Position numbers and translations under genes: made by a program. A DNA stretch of 64,000 nucleotides from Xiphias gladius (Eukaryota > Chordata > Actinopteri > Istiophoriformes > Xiphiidae). The notes below the pieces were generated by a model. That model was given only the letters and a program-made list of their open reading frames with translations, searched no databases and was not told the DNA's origin. Of the stretch, positions 47,966 to 61,179 are shown one piece after another (the first letter of the stretch is position 1; the number at the start of each line of letters is the position of its first letter). The stretch spans positions 17,653,001 to 17,717,000 of the forward strand of contig NC_053422.1 in NCBI RefSeq assembly GCF_016859285.1. The letters run 5' to 3'.

Positions 47966-49706
47966 CAGTCGAAGTTCAGTCAATGACATCCCGGAAGTTG
48001 GGGTCCATGCTGATATAAAGTAACCGTGGTAACCAGTGGGCAACTGACACTGGGAATCTGGATGTGTTTATACTTTAACAGGAAATGGAAGATTGGGGAT
48101 CGCAGCTTTAGAAATCTTGGAAGCAATTACAGACGACTGGCTACAGATGTTTGTGTGTGAAACCAGTGACCACAAGGTTGTTCCACTGCGATGCAAACAG
48201 ACTGTTTTGTGCATTCAGTTACTGAGTTGTAAGTAGAGTATGGTCCAGTGATGAAAAAGGGGGACATTTCAGACCCCACAGATGCTGCATTAGCATCCAC
48301 TTTAAAGCATAATAGCACAGAATAATGAAAGGGCTGCTAGTTTCAGCCTTAAAACCTGAGCCTGAATATACAGTTTCTATGAACAGGTACAAAGAAAACT
48401 ATAATTAATCAATGGGGTGTTTCTATGTTGATATAAAAAAGCTACTCTATATCAAACCAAATGAATTATAAAAATAAAATCAAGAAGAAGAAGAAAATTA
48501 GTCATCATAAATAAAAGCTATGGCATGTTTCAATGGCATCATATTCAAGTAATCTTGTTCAAGTCCCTGATACTTAGTGGTTCATGTAAACATTGGAGTC
48601 ATAAACACAGACACAGAACCAACAGTTCATAAGAAGGCAGCAGCAATTCATATGTACAATACACAACCAGCGTCCACGTCTCCTTCACCATGCTGGTCCA
48701 GTCACATCAGTTAGTGTTCAATTCTTCGAGTGGTGGACGCTGGAGAAATTAAAACTTTAGTATGACAAAGCCTGCAGCTTCAACAGAGCCACATTTTCGC
48801 CCAGGTGTGTGACAGCTCTGCCACAAGGCTCGACTTTGGAGGATGGAGAGAAGAGATGACAAGGACACAGAGAAGAGGAACGCAAAAACTGAAACACTGC
48901 AGGCGTGTTCAAGCTTTTTGTGCACCTGCTGTGCACAAAACAATGACTTGGTCGTCCCTCTGAGGTCTTATGTGGTGAGGAATTCCCAGAGGGGTCCTTC
49001 AGCTCTAACAGAGCTTACAGGCATTAGATCAATGATCACTGACTTTAAGGACACACAACCAAAACGTTCACCGACATACATACCCCTTTTTGTTTCTTGC
49101 CAAGTCAGCAACAAGCCTCTGTTTCTTCTTCTATATCTCTCAAATGGTGGCTCAAGAAACGAAACCAGCCAATTTTTCTCTCTTAAATGTGTTCATTTTT
49201 TGGGATTAGAAATAAAAAATATATATATATATGTCAAGCAGCAAGATATCCTTATTACAGACACTTTAAGTTCTGTGCACATCATCCAAAATTTGCTCAG
49301 CTATCACACAACTGAGAACAGGCACTGAATGAGGTGGGTGTTAGATCCAACTGCTGCTTTCATCTCATTCACAGTGATGGCAGTCTCATAATAACACAGA
49401 TTTATAAAACCAGTTCAGAATATGGCAATAACATTTTTGCAATGCCTAAGTATTTCATATGAGTCAGTGGAGTGTTTGTCACGTCAGTGTGATGACTTCC
49501 ACCGGGTCTGTCTTGCCTTTGGACCTCTGCTTGCGTTTGAGGCGTCTCTGTGTCAGGGACTGGGGAGTTGGACATGCTGAAGGTGTTGCGGTGCCGACGG
49601 AGAGAGAGAGGAGGTCTGTAAGTGGATGTTTCAGGGTCGGGAGCTGGGAAGGAAGCACAGCCGTACGCTCCCGCGGGGGTTTGCGATCCCTCTCCGTCTC
49701 CTGGCG

Positions 49707-51416
49707 TCACCTGTCAAAGCAGCCAGCTGTGAAGGTGTGATGAGCCCCCAGGTAGCCCCCGCTGTAGGCCATACTCAGACAGTGTCGCGGCTCTCCAGTG
49801 AGGGCCATCTGCACAGAAATCGGGCCCTGGAGCGGCAGCGCGCGGGCCCCCGGCTGAAGACCAGAGGTCAGGCTCGGGTAGGATGGGAACCCACTCCCAG
49901 GAGTCATGGAGGGAGCCCCAGTTAGCAGACCCATCCTGTGGCTCTGAAGGAAGTCCTGAGACATGTTCACCACAGGCCCCAGAGCCTGAGAGTCAGCCAG
50001 CGCTTGCAGCTGGGACAGGGAAGGGGAATGCTGGGAAAGGTGTGGGAAGCCATCGGCCTGAAAGAGCAGCTGTGGTGTGGAGGAAGTGGAGGAGGAGGAG
50101 GAGGAGGAGGAGGAGGCTGGTCTCTGGATGGCTGACACTGGAGAGAGATGAGAGGTCTGGGGCTGAGACTGCAGGGAGGAGGGTCGGTGAGGAGGAGTGG
50201 ATTTGGTTTTGTTGGCCTCCTTAACGTCGTTGTCATGAGCACTGTGGAGGGGAAGGGCACCATATTTCAGTCATTATCACATCAAAAAGATGAAAAAAAA
50301 AACCCAATAAAAATATGTAGGAAATTTAGTGCTGAATTAGAACTAAACTCATCACTGTATTGTAAGTAGAAAGTAAAGTGTGTGAATACTTTAGGGAAAG
50401 ATCTATACAGAAAAATGGCTACTCAAATGAATCCATTAACAGGAGCAGAGATCAGTCTGAACCAAGCCTTTCTACTCCCAAACAATTAGTCTGGAAATGT
50501 GCAAACAATTATACTTACACAGATGCAGACAAACAAACACACACTGCCACCCACTGATCAAGAAATGTGCAACTTAATTACAGTTGTTAAATTACACACA
50601 ACATTATAAGCCTCTACTGATTAAAGCAACAGGCGTCTTATAATACAAAACCATGGCAACAAAAATAGAGAGAGATAAGGGCCTTAATGTCGTCTACCTT
50701 GAGTTGCCCACTACAGTGGGAGAGGCTTGCCTGCCAGCCTGGCTTCCTGTCTTGATTTTTTTCTCTACTTGTATATGCATGTGTGTGTGTGTGTGTGTGT
50801 ATGTGTGTCTTGTGTGTCTCTTACAGCAGCATAAGTTCAATGCACTGGGTGAGGTGGTCCCAGGTGTAGCCTGTTAGCAGATGCAGAGCAGTCGTCCAGC
50901 TTGGGGAAATCTGAAGGCAAATGCGAGATGCTGCCACACACGCAGCAGCGACCTGGGATGGTCGGAAACTCAGGAAGGCATGATCTAGAAGAACCCAAAG
51001 ACAGGAATTTCATAAATTCTTTGATTAAGCTTATACCACACACTAATCAAATAATCTACAAACAAGTATTGAACAAACAAAGCAAAGTCTAGTTCACTCT
51101 CCACATCTAAACCCACCTTGCAGGGAGACTTCCAGAAAGTAGTGAGTGTATTTGTCCATGAAAGCCTTGGTCTTAGAGAGGGAGGAGAGGGGCCAGCCGT
51201 TGTATAGGTCGCCCTCCTGCACCGAAGCATGGAGGTAATAGTCAATAAAGTGGGCGGGTGTGGGCATGCACAGATTCCAGCCAAAGGTCTCCAGCAGCAG
51301 AAGCTCCATTTTGATCAGATCCCTCTTGTTGAGAACCAGGTTCAGGCTGCACATAAAACCCAGAGAGTTCAGCTGCTCCAATTTGGGAACTCGGTCCTCT
51401 TTCTCCTCAAATTTAC
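49707..51416 (-). CDS. ccnjl: Cyclin J-like protein, last three coding exons
   Basis: Minus-strand exons in coding order: 51416-51117, 50984-50825, 50241-49707. Junctions are GT-AG and phases match. The product is a divergent cyclin-box protein; the fly homologue binds Cdk, while vertebrate function is poorly known. Exon text: '[20 protein letters not shown]', '[20 protein letters not shown]', '[11 protein letters not shown]' then '[20 protein letters not shown]', '[10 protein letters not shown]' (second cyclin fold), then '[11 protein letters not shown]'. The C-terminal tail ends '[20 protein letters not shown]' then 'FTAGCFDR', the CCNJL ending; this and the position next to fabp6 favour ccnjl over ccnj. 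The tail holds a polyserine run encoded by repeated TCC codons (about 50087-50118). The stop is at 49709-49707. Confidence 0.94.
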
Positions 51417-51796
51417 CTGGTAAGAAACAAACAGATAGAGCAGATTTTAATGTTTAATGTTTAGTGCCATTCATTCTGCAGAGCTATGTTTGATAGTTTA
51501 TGAGATGATAACATCTACACACACAGTTAACATTTTGTGTGCATCATACACCTTTGAATTCCTCTGACAGTTTACATTTATATCAACCAGTGCTTTCTCT
51601 GTATTGTACTGGGCTTGCAAAATGTTAAGAGGTTAAAAAGTAGTATCACAGCAGCTGACATACTATGTTTGGATCATAGCTATGGTTATAGTCCTCAAGA
51701 GGATGTAAGAGGTTTTTTTTGCTCTTTTGGATCGAGATTTTGGAAAAAAAAAAAACTCCATGTGGTTATCTCATGAAAATATAACGTACTGCACAG

Positions 51797-52022
51797 CCAA
51801 AACAATTAATTAACTAATTAGTTGATCAAAAAACAAAAAAATTAATCAGCAACAATTTAAATTAAAAAAAAATTCATTTTAATTTCTTTTTAATTAATTA
51901 ATTGTTTAAGAAATTGTGACATTTTTCACTATTTCATGACATTTTAAAGACTAAATAAAAAACTATTAATAGATTAATTGACAGTTTAAATAATCATTAA
52001 TTGCAACTAATTTATTGGTAGG
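51797..52022. repeat. 'Attaattaactaatt' interspersed repeat copy
   Basis: AT-rich, divergent copy of the gggctgcaacta family. Both ends carry 'attaattg'-type text in opposite orientation; it ends 'taatcattaattgcaacta'. Confidence 0.5.
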
Positions 52023-54939
52023 ATGCATTCTGGAAATCACCAGACATCTCACCCACTAACAATTAAGTCAATAAGCAAGTTAGACAATTGCCTTTAGAGT
52101 TTCATTAGTTTGAAAGATCATAATAGCTGCATCCAACATTAAATGCCCCGTAAAAAAAATTGCCTTAGTTTTAAAAATCTAAACCCAAAGATAAACCCAA
52201 ATACGGGTTGACCATCACGGATCTTTGCAAAAGAATGGTTATTAGTTGCTTTATTTCTTTTTTTACAATAAATATTAACATCTGCAGCCACATGCAGCAG
52301 GTTTACGAGCCTCACTCCAGCTTCCACAGAACCTAACAAGTGCCTGCTAAGCATTAGCAGTTAAGTTGACTATTACTGAACATCTGGCCATAAAGCTAAG
52401 CCATTACACTAACAAGCCTAGAGAAGCATCACTATAGGCTTACAGTGTCGGGCACTTACTCTGGATTATACCAGCCTAACACTTTCTATGAAGAAGCAAG
52501 TCAACTAGATCCCTGATATTTCTGTCCCGCTCACTTTCTCCAGATCCTCGCAGACATTACAGCAGTGCCATTATGGTGAGCCCCCTCCCCATCGCAAGAC
52601 ATACTCCTTTCCATAGCAACAGCCTCGAGGCCTCAGGGGTCTATGTGGCCAATGAAGAGGGGTGACTCTGCTTTGAATCCAAGGGTCCAATAGGCCTCTG
52701 CTCAAACTTTAAGAATGAGGGCGAGGAGGTGGGTGTCAGGTTACTCTGATACAGGCTTTGCTCTACAGCATTTGTGTTAACTACACACAGCTTTTAGCAG
52801 GAAGATGTGGGGGCACATCGTAGACTTAAAGCTCATTCACTCCCAGAACTATAGCTTGACTATACTGAATTTTTTAGGATAACATCAATATTTGAGAATA
52901 CAGTCGTGATATACAGACAAGACATTGTTTTTTCTTTAAAAAAAAAAAAAACGAGAATCAGTTTTGATAAAAGGTAAAACTTTATATCAAGTGCCCCTAT
53001 ATAGCATCCTTCAGCAGTATATAAACATTTGATAAAAGGTTTATTCAAATACTATGATATAGTCAGAAGCAGAGATAAGTGCTTATTAATATATTTATCA
53101 ACAACTGTAACTCATCCTGTGGATACCCGTAAGTGGAGGCTGGTGTATAAACTAAGAATGTATGAGAATACAGCAAAGCACAGTTGTAATAATATAAAAT
53201 ATTTCCTCATGGGAAAAGTTATCATTTCTGACAAATACTGTACATTAATAAACACTTAAATATGTCAATGCATTTATAAAATGTTTATGTACAGTTTAAA
53301 ATACTAAATAGGGGGACTTAAAGTAAAGTGCTACCTCTGACGAAGGTCCCTCGTGTTTAATTGATATGTACTGAGTGGGACATTTCACAGTTGAAAAATA
53401 CATTTATCATTGCTGCCAGGTGAACAGACTAGGTGATAGCTAGTTTCTAAATGACCTGAAACATATTTTTGGCATTTCTGTACTGCTACTTCTTATCAAA
53501 CAACATACACAGATACTGATTATTCTGCAAAAAGCTAATATCGACCTGTGTATTGGCCAGGCTGATTTATCCGGCTGTTGCTCTATGATTTGTCTAGCTC
53601 TACCCAGAATTATTCTTGATACACCACCTTTATGGAAAGTGTGGTTAGCATGAGTCCAAGCACATACCGGACTGTAATTGCCTTTCAAAGACACAAAGTT
53701 TAAAAAAAAATAAAAAAATTAAATAATAACAGGGAAAATAAACCTGATATAAACAAACCAACACACAAACACGCAAATAAGCACATGTACACTGCTGCCT
53801 GCTGACAAAGTGCCACTCAGTGGATGTTGTAGAATCACTTGGTGTATATCCACAGGCTAGGATTAAAAAGTTACATGTCAGCTGGGAATAACAACAGCCC
53901 TCTGCTGGAGCAAATCTTGGCCTCTAATCTAAAACCATGGCAACCAAACATTAGAAATAGGGGCTTTACTGACTTTTCAGAGCTACAATTAGAAGTGGAT
54001 CCTTCAAGCAATGATTGTCTGACATGCCACAGCTATTCAGGGCGTGTTTGATGGACCTCTTTTACCTCTTTATAAATCACATCTTAGTGAGCATGGCATC
54101 TTCCTACTAAGTGTGAGTTTTACCACTGATGTTGCGACCTGCCATTAAGCAGGGCAGGAGAGAGGAAGAGAGAGAGAGAACGGTTGCGAGCGCATGAGGG
54201 GAGGGGAGTGGGGGATCCGCAGCCCAACAGGCCAGAGGGGTAATTAGCAGAGAGGCAGTAATGGCGTCTCTCCAGCAGAACAGGAAGCACAGTGAGACAG
54301 GGCTGTTTACACCCACAAGGGCTCGTTCCACCGCCCAGTCCACACTTGCCCCATTCTCTCACCCTCATATCCTCTGGATCAGGGGTCTGTCTGCTGCTAC
54401 ACTTCTACGTCCACACAGACGCTGCCATAAAAAGCCATCATTGCCCCCCAATCTCCACACAACCTCGGCCACTTTGATCTTAAGAGAGAGACAGCGCAAG
54501 TCAATCTCCTCATTGTGCTCTGTGATTACTCTTTTACTACTGTGGGTGACCGGGCGGCACATGAGAGACATGGGATGCCCAACAGCTTTGAAAATGAAAT
54601 AGAAAGCAACTTCAGAGGAACCTACAGAAGTACGGTATGGGTCAGAGCCACAAAACGGTTTGACTTACTGTAAAATGAAATGACTCCTCGGCACATCACA
54701 GCCTATATGATAAAACAGTGGTCTCATTCATTTCAATGAGTTGGCACTGCAGGAGAGCAGCCACAGAGGGTTCCAGCAAAAAAACAAAACAAAAAAAAAA
54801 AAAAAAAAACAGGGTGGCAGGGCCAAAAAGGTTTATCCTGCACCTTTTTTGGCAGCACAAGGCAACGTTATCCAGTGCCAGTGTAAATAATTTGAAATCT
54901 GTAGATACGGGTGCTCATTTTGACTGCTACTAACCATTA

Positions 54940-55245
54940 TTTACATTATGTATCAACTGTTGATTATTTTCTTATTAATCATCATTATTAGGTCTAAAAT
55001 GTCAGAGAATAGTGAAAAATACCCACCACATCTTCCCAGAGCCCAAGGTGACATCTTTAGAATGCGTATTTTGTCCTACCAACAGTCCAAAACCCAAATG
55101 TATTCAATTCACTATAATAGGGGAGTTTAAAAGCTGGAGAAAACACATTTTTGGCATTTCTGCTTTTAAAAAATATACTTAAATGATTATTTAATTACCA
55201 TTATTGTTGCAAATTCATTTTTCTCAATCCATGAATTGTTTCATC
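54940..55245 (+). repeat. 'Gggctgcaacta' family copy with conserved centre
   Basis: 'ggtctaaaatgtcagagaat', 'cttcccagagcccaaggtga', 'caacagtccaaaacccaaat' and 'ttaaaagctggagaaaacac' follow the family order; the inverse end is near 55200-55250. Confidence 0.7.
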
Positions 55246-58048
55246 TCCAGTGCTAATTTAGGTTTTAGTACTGATATCAAACAAGACTATTCAATACTTG
55301 GATTAGAGTTTCTACAAAACTCTTTTTTAACAAAAATTAACATTCCGAATTTCTCACAGCGCCAGTGTGTTATATCCTAACACAAGCAGCCGTACAAGAT
55401 CCTTGCTTAAATGCAGGCTAATATAAGCTGAGTTATTATTTAGATCAGGAAATATTTGATCAGTAAATACATACGCAAGACTAATAACCTGACCAAGAAT
55501 TGAATGCCAACTTTTAATTCTTAATACATGAAAGTGCACATACCGATCTGAATGCATCTTAATATCGTGCTATTTTCCCATGTGCCTCACAAGTTGTACA
55601 ATCCCATTTCAAATAAATATAAACCCTCATTCAGTGTCATTAAATATGAATTCCTGATTTGTATTTCATCTTCTCGTTGATACCCTGTAGCAACATGCAG
55701 ACACCGTCCCAGCCCTTTTTATTCTTTTACTGTTGTCAGTCTGAATGTAGCCTGAGAGAGATGGTGCATTCCTCTCCTGTGAGTTCAGCCTACCTGGAAT
55801 GCAGGTGGCTCAAAGACCCTATCTGCAGTCAGCAAGCAGGGGAGAGAGAGTGATGAGGGTTTATTAAAAAAAAAAAAAAAAACGCCTTCCTTTTTATCTA
55901 CACCAATTACCTTTCTATACACTGCAACTACAGGACACCTACTCTTGCTCACAGCCCCCACAGGTGATGGTGATGATGAGAAAAGGTCAAGTAAACAGTG
56001 AGGGGTTACAGGTCAGGGGTTAGGGAGAGGTAAGACTGGGATGCAGGGCCTCCTCCCAGGTGTGCTGTTTGGGGAAGAGGTGGGGGTGGGGAGGGGTTTA
56101 GAGCGATAGCGGCTGTTAGGAAACCTGAGAGCTGTATTCTCAAACAGAAAAAAAGGCCTCTGTTGTTCCCCATTTTGCCAACATTGTGTATTTCTAGTTC
56201 ATTTCACTCAGTACCCAAAAAAGAAATTTAATGTGATATAAAAAAATAAAAAAAAAATCAGTTCTGTGTTTTCAGACAGTTTTGACTGTCCTACAAAAAA
56301 AAAATAAAAATTTATGAACCACATTTAAGGACCCAAGTTGAAAAGTAAACAGTCAAACAGACATCAGATCTGTTGGAGAGAGAGTAAATAACTCACTTTT
56401 TTTTTTAAAACTGTCAGAAAATAACTGTGTTTGGGAAATGGTATGTAAAGTGCTACAGTAAATGCTAGAACATAAGTTCCTATGAGTTGAATAGTAAATT
56501 ATCTCTGTAATTTCTCTTCAATGTAATGAAAAGTGACAGATATTTGGTTACATACTATGAAAAAAATTTTTCAAAATGGAAAAGGTTACAAATTTCAGAC
56601 TACAGGAAGAATAACTGGAAAAAAATTGGAAAGATTAACATTATACAAACTCATAATGGGGACACTAACAGAGCTACATCAACTGGGCTGCATGAATGAT
56701 TGAAAATGTGATTATGTTTTAAAATAGTTTTTATATAAATATTATCATTTAATGTTGATAAAGATGCCAATAAAGATTTAAGAGAAAAAAAAAACTTTTC
56801 AGGCATTCTCTCCTGCTGGAGGAATTTCCCCTGCTCTTTTAACTCCTTTTATTTGCTGGTTCATCTTTCACTGGGGGTGTGAAATTGGTCACAGCTCCAT
56901 CACAGAATCTTCGTGTTGCCACCCCTGGCCCTGGCGGCTCACACACTGTAGGCCCGGGCCGACCCTTGACCCCTGATGCTAATGCCTGGGTAACCAGAGA
57001 GAATCCTAGAAACCTGGCCCTGTGTGCGCCTATGTGTGTGTGTGGTTTTTTTTGGGAGGGTCCATGGACTGAGGGTATGAAGCGCCTTTCCGTATGGGTG
57101 ACGATGGCTGACACAGGGAGTGTGTGGGCAAACAGAGCCTCATTACAAAATATGACTATATTCTAACATGTACTGCTCACCTCTCTCAAATAAACAAAAA
57201 GCATCTGATAATAATGAATAATACTGGCATTTCCACACTCATCTATACATCTCTACATAATTTTATTAATTATGACAACAGTTCCATCAGAATTATTGTC
57301 AAACCTCTGAGAGGCGGATAAAGGGGGAAGTGGGTTCCCTATTAATCTACATTTTAGGGAACCCTGCTGGGTGGTTCAGTTCTAATATGTCCTGTTTTGC
57401 AGGCCACCTCTTCTCCCTCCCTTTCTACCCTGTTTAACATCAGCAGTCAATCTGCCTTTGAAGTACCGCTCCACTCATTTCCCAACCCCCCAGGGATGTG
57501 GGGCTGCTTTTACTGGCCGCCTTGTCCCAGGACTGGCTGGCTCTGCTTGTCCCCGACAAGGTGAGAGAACGAGGAGGAAACAGAGCCAGCAGCGAAGGTA
57601 AAAAGACACTACCAGAACCCAGTCAGTTAAATGGCTGTGTGGAAGTAAAAGCAATGCCCTTTCGATAGGAAACGAATTAGACCTGAATGTGGATCTTATT
57701 TAGGGTCATCAGGAGAAAAAAAATCCATAGGTTTATCACAAGGTTGCTAAAGCAACCATCTCCTCATTTAGCAATGTTAGCTCACAGCAAGTCTCTACCA
57801 TGACCACGCAAACACACGCCTGCACGCACAACCTCCACCCCTCAGTTTCTGCTCCCCTCCCCCTCTCTGGGAAGCGTCTGGCTGGCTGTCCTGCTTGCAT
57901 TGACGGGCTTTTGTTTGAGGCCTGACTCGGAGAGCATATGGCAGGTGCCCCTCAGCACACAGTTCCTCCCCACCCCCGGGCTCAGAAGCCTATGTAAGTG
58001 CAATGTCTAGTGACTGAAGCTTCTAGTGCACTTCACAGGATGCTTTTT

Positions 58049-58079
<31 letters not shown>

Positions 58080-60968
58080 AGAGACCCATCACTGAATCCG
58101 GATTACTGAACAAAATAGATGAAATCCAGCATCAACAATAAGTCACTGCAGAGACATCACAAAATAGATCACAAGAGCATCCAATGGTCATAATCAACAG
58201 CCAAACAACAAACTTCACAAAACACACAAATACATATGAAAGCATTTCAACAACAAAAAAAGTAATCCATAGGATCATTGTGCTCACTGGCAGCAGAGAC
58301 ACCTCCACAATGTCATTTACCATAACAAATAGCTGCAGTATGCAGAGTTGCAGTATGCAGAGCTCTGACTTCAGGGAGCAAGATCTGTCAGGAAGACTGA
58401 TGTGATCACTGCAGGACTTCATGGAATGTAACACAACAAAAACTTAAGTTTGCAAGCTGATTTTCAAATGGAAGTATGGAGAGTATACATGAACAGTCTT
58501 CACTTAGGTTGACATTAAATTTTTCTGGATTTTGGTTTCTTGGAGTAATTTTGGTTCTCTGGAGTGAGGTCTCTAGATAAGTGCCTAACAGTCAATAATA
58601 CTCAGTCCCTGTGGGTTTAAAAAAACTGACCAAAATCTTACTCCTGCAAATGAAAAGGAGCTCATCCATGGACAAACACATGCACACGCAAGCATCCACA
58701 AAAAACACACACACAATGGAGTAACAGGATTAAGCAGAGACTGCTGAGAGGCACAAAAGAGGTAGCGATTAATTAACCGAGTGCGGAAGCAAGAAATATT
58801 TGAAGAAAAAGACAATGTATGTGCCTGTCAAAGGCAGGCAGAGGGACCTGGGGAGGCCGTTCAATAACTAGGCCAGATTCCAAAGCACCTCAGGACAGAT
58901 AAAAAAAAAAAACCCAAGACAACTTTGAATCAAACACCCTTTCAAGCCCTCATCAATCATGGCAGAGACTCCCTAGAGTCCTGAAGGAGTCAGAGGCAGG
59001 AGAGCAAAGAGTAGAGACCCTGACTAACTGAATGCCACAATCAAAAGATTCAATAAAAAAAACCCTGATTAATCTACTACAGAGTAGAAGGAGAAACTCT
59101 GTCCAGGTTGGGTTGAAAGTATTTATATTACTCCATGAGCAAACTCTCAAAGCTATTCTTGGAATCTCAAGAGATTGCTTTTAAATAAAACCTCTTTCAA
59201 GTCTCATATTCAAATTTATCCCACCACAGAGATTACTCTGATTGCAAAGATGGCCTGCATGCGACTACACATACGCGCGCACACACACACGCTGAGCCCT
59301 CCCAAGTGAGCAGGCCCTGTTCCAGACTCCAACTTTGACGTTATCATTAGTCTAATTACCCATGATGCCAAGGGCTGCATTAATGTACAGAAAACCTCTG
59401 TCTGTTAATCACGAGACAGACACAGAGACACTAATGACTCCCACACAACCAGCACTCTGCATCAGCAGGAGGAGAATGATTAACACACCTGCTTTCACAA
59501 AACACACAGGCAAAGAAACATTTTTGTATTTCACAGCAGAGAGGCATGTTAGCTACTGGTTATCAGGCTGAATCGTCACTTCACTCACTTCTACAGAAAC
59601 ACTGACAGCCTGAGAAAAGAAGCAACTACAAGCTAAGAATAACATCAACCAATCATTGGTCTAAAAAAGAGGAGACATTCAGTACTTAAAATACAAAGTT
59701 TTAACTTGATTGTTTTATATCTGCAAAGTGCTTTTAGTAGGACAGCAATTTAAAGGATAAAGCTTTTGTATTTCTATATTTCAAGACAAAAGATTCATGT
59801 AAAGACCAAAACTAAAAGTTCTTTATTCCATCTCTCTTTCTGTGGCACTCAGCCCAAAGACCATTTGCTAACGAAAATGTAGGTCTTAAAAATGGTCACA
59901 AATTAATAGTCTCATTTGTTTTAAAAAGGCTCAGTAATTTCCTAAAACAGCAGGCCACTGTCATTTTTTAGCAAATGTTACTACAACTACAGTGACCATG
60001 TTAATTGTAATCAAAGAGCGTGGCTTTCAGGGAAATTGTGTGGCACACTGGTGTGTTATTTGACAACAGTGGAGGTCTATGGCACAGAGGAATAAACTAC
60101 ATCATTATTGGCTCCACATGAAGTTTAGGTATGAATCCATCCGTTAGATTTGAAAACAGTGGGTGATCACAGACAAATGTACCATTAAAGAATTAACCCA
60201 AGGACAAAATGGATTTGGAGACTGTAGGTGGGCTTGTCCTCGGCAACAAACCATGTTTTCAATGACAGAGTAAAACAAGCAAAAAAAAAAAAAAAAAACC
60301 CACACCTTTGATTAGAGGACACTTTGACCTTGGCAGATGCAAAACAACTCATCTCAAATGGACTACATAAGACTAGAGAAACAGCAGCAGCCCCAGACAT
60401 GTTATTACAGCTAGGATCAAAGACACAGATAAAGTTCTGCAGACACAAGCATAATGCCCAGCAGTTTTTTCCTAAAACAATGGTACAGTCATCCTACCAC
60501 AATGGTAACCTTGTGTTTTTTTAAACAAACATCGGAGCGAACAGTAAACTGTCGTTAGAGGCTATCAGATCACTCTGAAAAGTGTAGCTGGAAGAGAAGA
60601 CCAGCATGGTCTCTTAAGCGTAACTCAAATTAGCCTTGTTACAGGCCTTGTGCCATCTGTGCATAAACCAAAGTCACAGTATCTTTTTTAGCCCAGAATG
60701 TTTACAATGCAGCTCCTCTCAGTCAAAATGCTCTTCAAGATGAAAACGCAAACCCTAATCTTAGTAAAGTTATCTCTGTACTATATTTAAGTTTAGATTT
60801 AAGAAATACAGTTTCCAAAGCATCAATTTAACCACATCTGAGTTTAATAAGGAACAATGAGGAGTTAGTCTTTAAATAAATGTCCCTGTCATGCATAAAC
60901 TACCTAAAATCAAAACAAACATGTAAATGGATTTAGGTAACAAGCTGGAAAGCTGTTCATAGACTTAC

Positions 60969-61179
60969 TAGCTAGGAGCAGACAAGAGAGGGCAATCACA
61001 TAGAGCTGCTTGACGGCCACATCGTAGTGGTCCATGAACAAGTCCAGCAAGTAGACGGCCAGGTGACGTGCTGTAGGACATAGCTGGTAGCGATTACTGA
61101 GGATGGCCAACAAGTCTGCAAAGTACCGTCGCATGCCAATCTGCGGAGAGTGGGCCCGGTAGACCGGTAACTTCAGCTC
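60969..61179 (-). CDS. ccnjl: Cyclin J-like protein, internal exon (N-terminal cyclin fold)
   Basis: The exon runs 61179 to 60969 on the minus strand, after acceptor 'ccctctctag', and ends 'GCT A|GTAAGT'. It reads '[20 protein letters not shown]', then '[20 protein letters not shown]', '[20 protein letters not shown]' and '[11 protein letters not shown]'. This is the start of the cyclin box and matches the CCNJL second coding exon (ELKLP, RAHSP). With the three downstream exons it gives 1206 coding bases in one frame. The short first coding exon, with the expected 'WW' motif, was not found between 61180 and 64000 and probably lies beyond the window. Confidence 0.94.

Larger units (their letters stand above)
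42600..49700. other. Interval between fabp6 and ccnjl, including likely ccnjl 3' UTR
   Basis: No exon recognised. Open frames at 44585-44887 and 44850-45176 (+) and 43726-44265 (-, 179 codons) have no family signature. The part nearest 49707 is presumably ccnjl 3' UTR on the minus strand. One candidate minus-strand AATAAA lies at 46677-46682 (seen as TTTATT). The 161-codon plus-strand frame at 48843-49328 lies antisense in this zone and looks fortuitous. Confidence 0.45.
51417..60968 (-). other. ccnjl large intron
   Basis: A 9.55-kb intron with its donor just below 60969 and its acceptor AG at 51418-51417. It separates the two halves of codon Ser in 'LLAS|KFEEKED'. It contains interspersed repeats near 51797 and 54940, many A-rich tracts, and no recognisable coding block. 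Frames such as 54261-54602 (+) and 56839-57114 (-) have no family signature. Confidence 0.75.

Noticed and set aside
48843..49328. 161-codon plus-strand ORF antisense to the ccnjl 3' region
   Set aside because: No recognisable motif; it contains a TA-repeat-derived 'IYIYV' stretch; probably chance.
50837..51043. Minus-strand frame reading '[20 protein letters not shown]'
   Set aside because: Out-of-frame reading of the ccnjl exon 50984-50825. The correct frame gives [17 protein letters not shown] and splices in phase at both ends.
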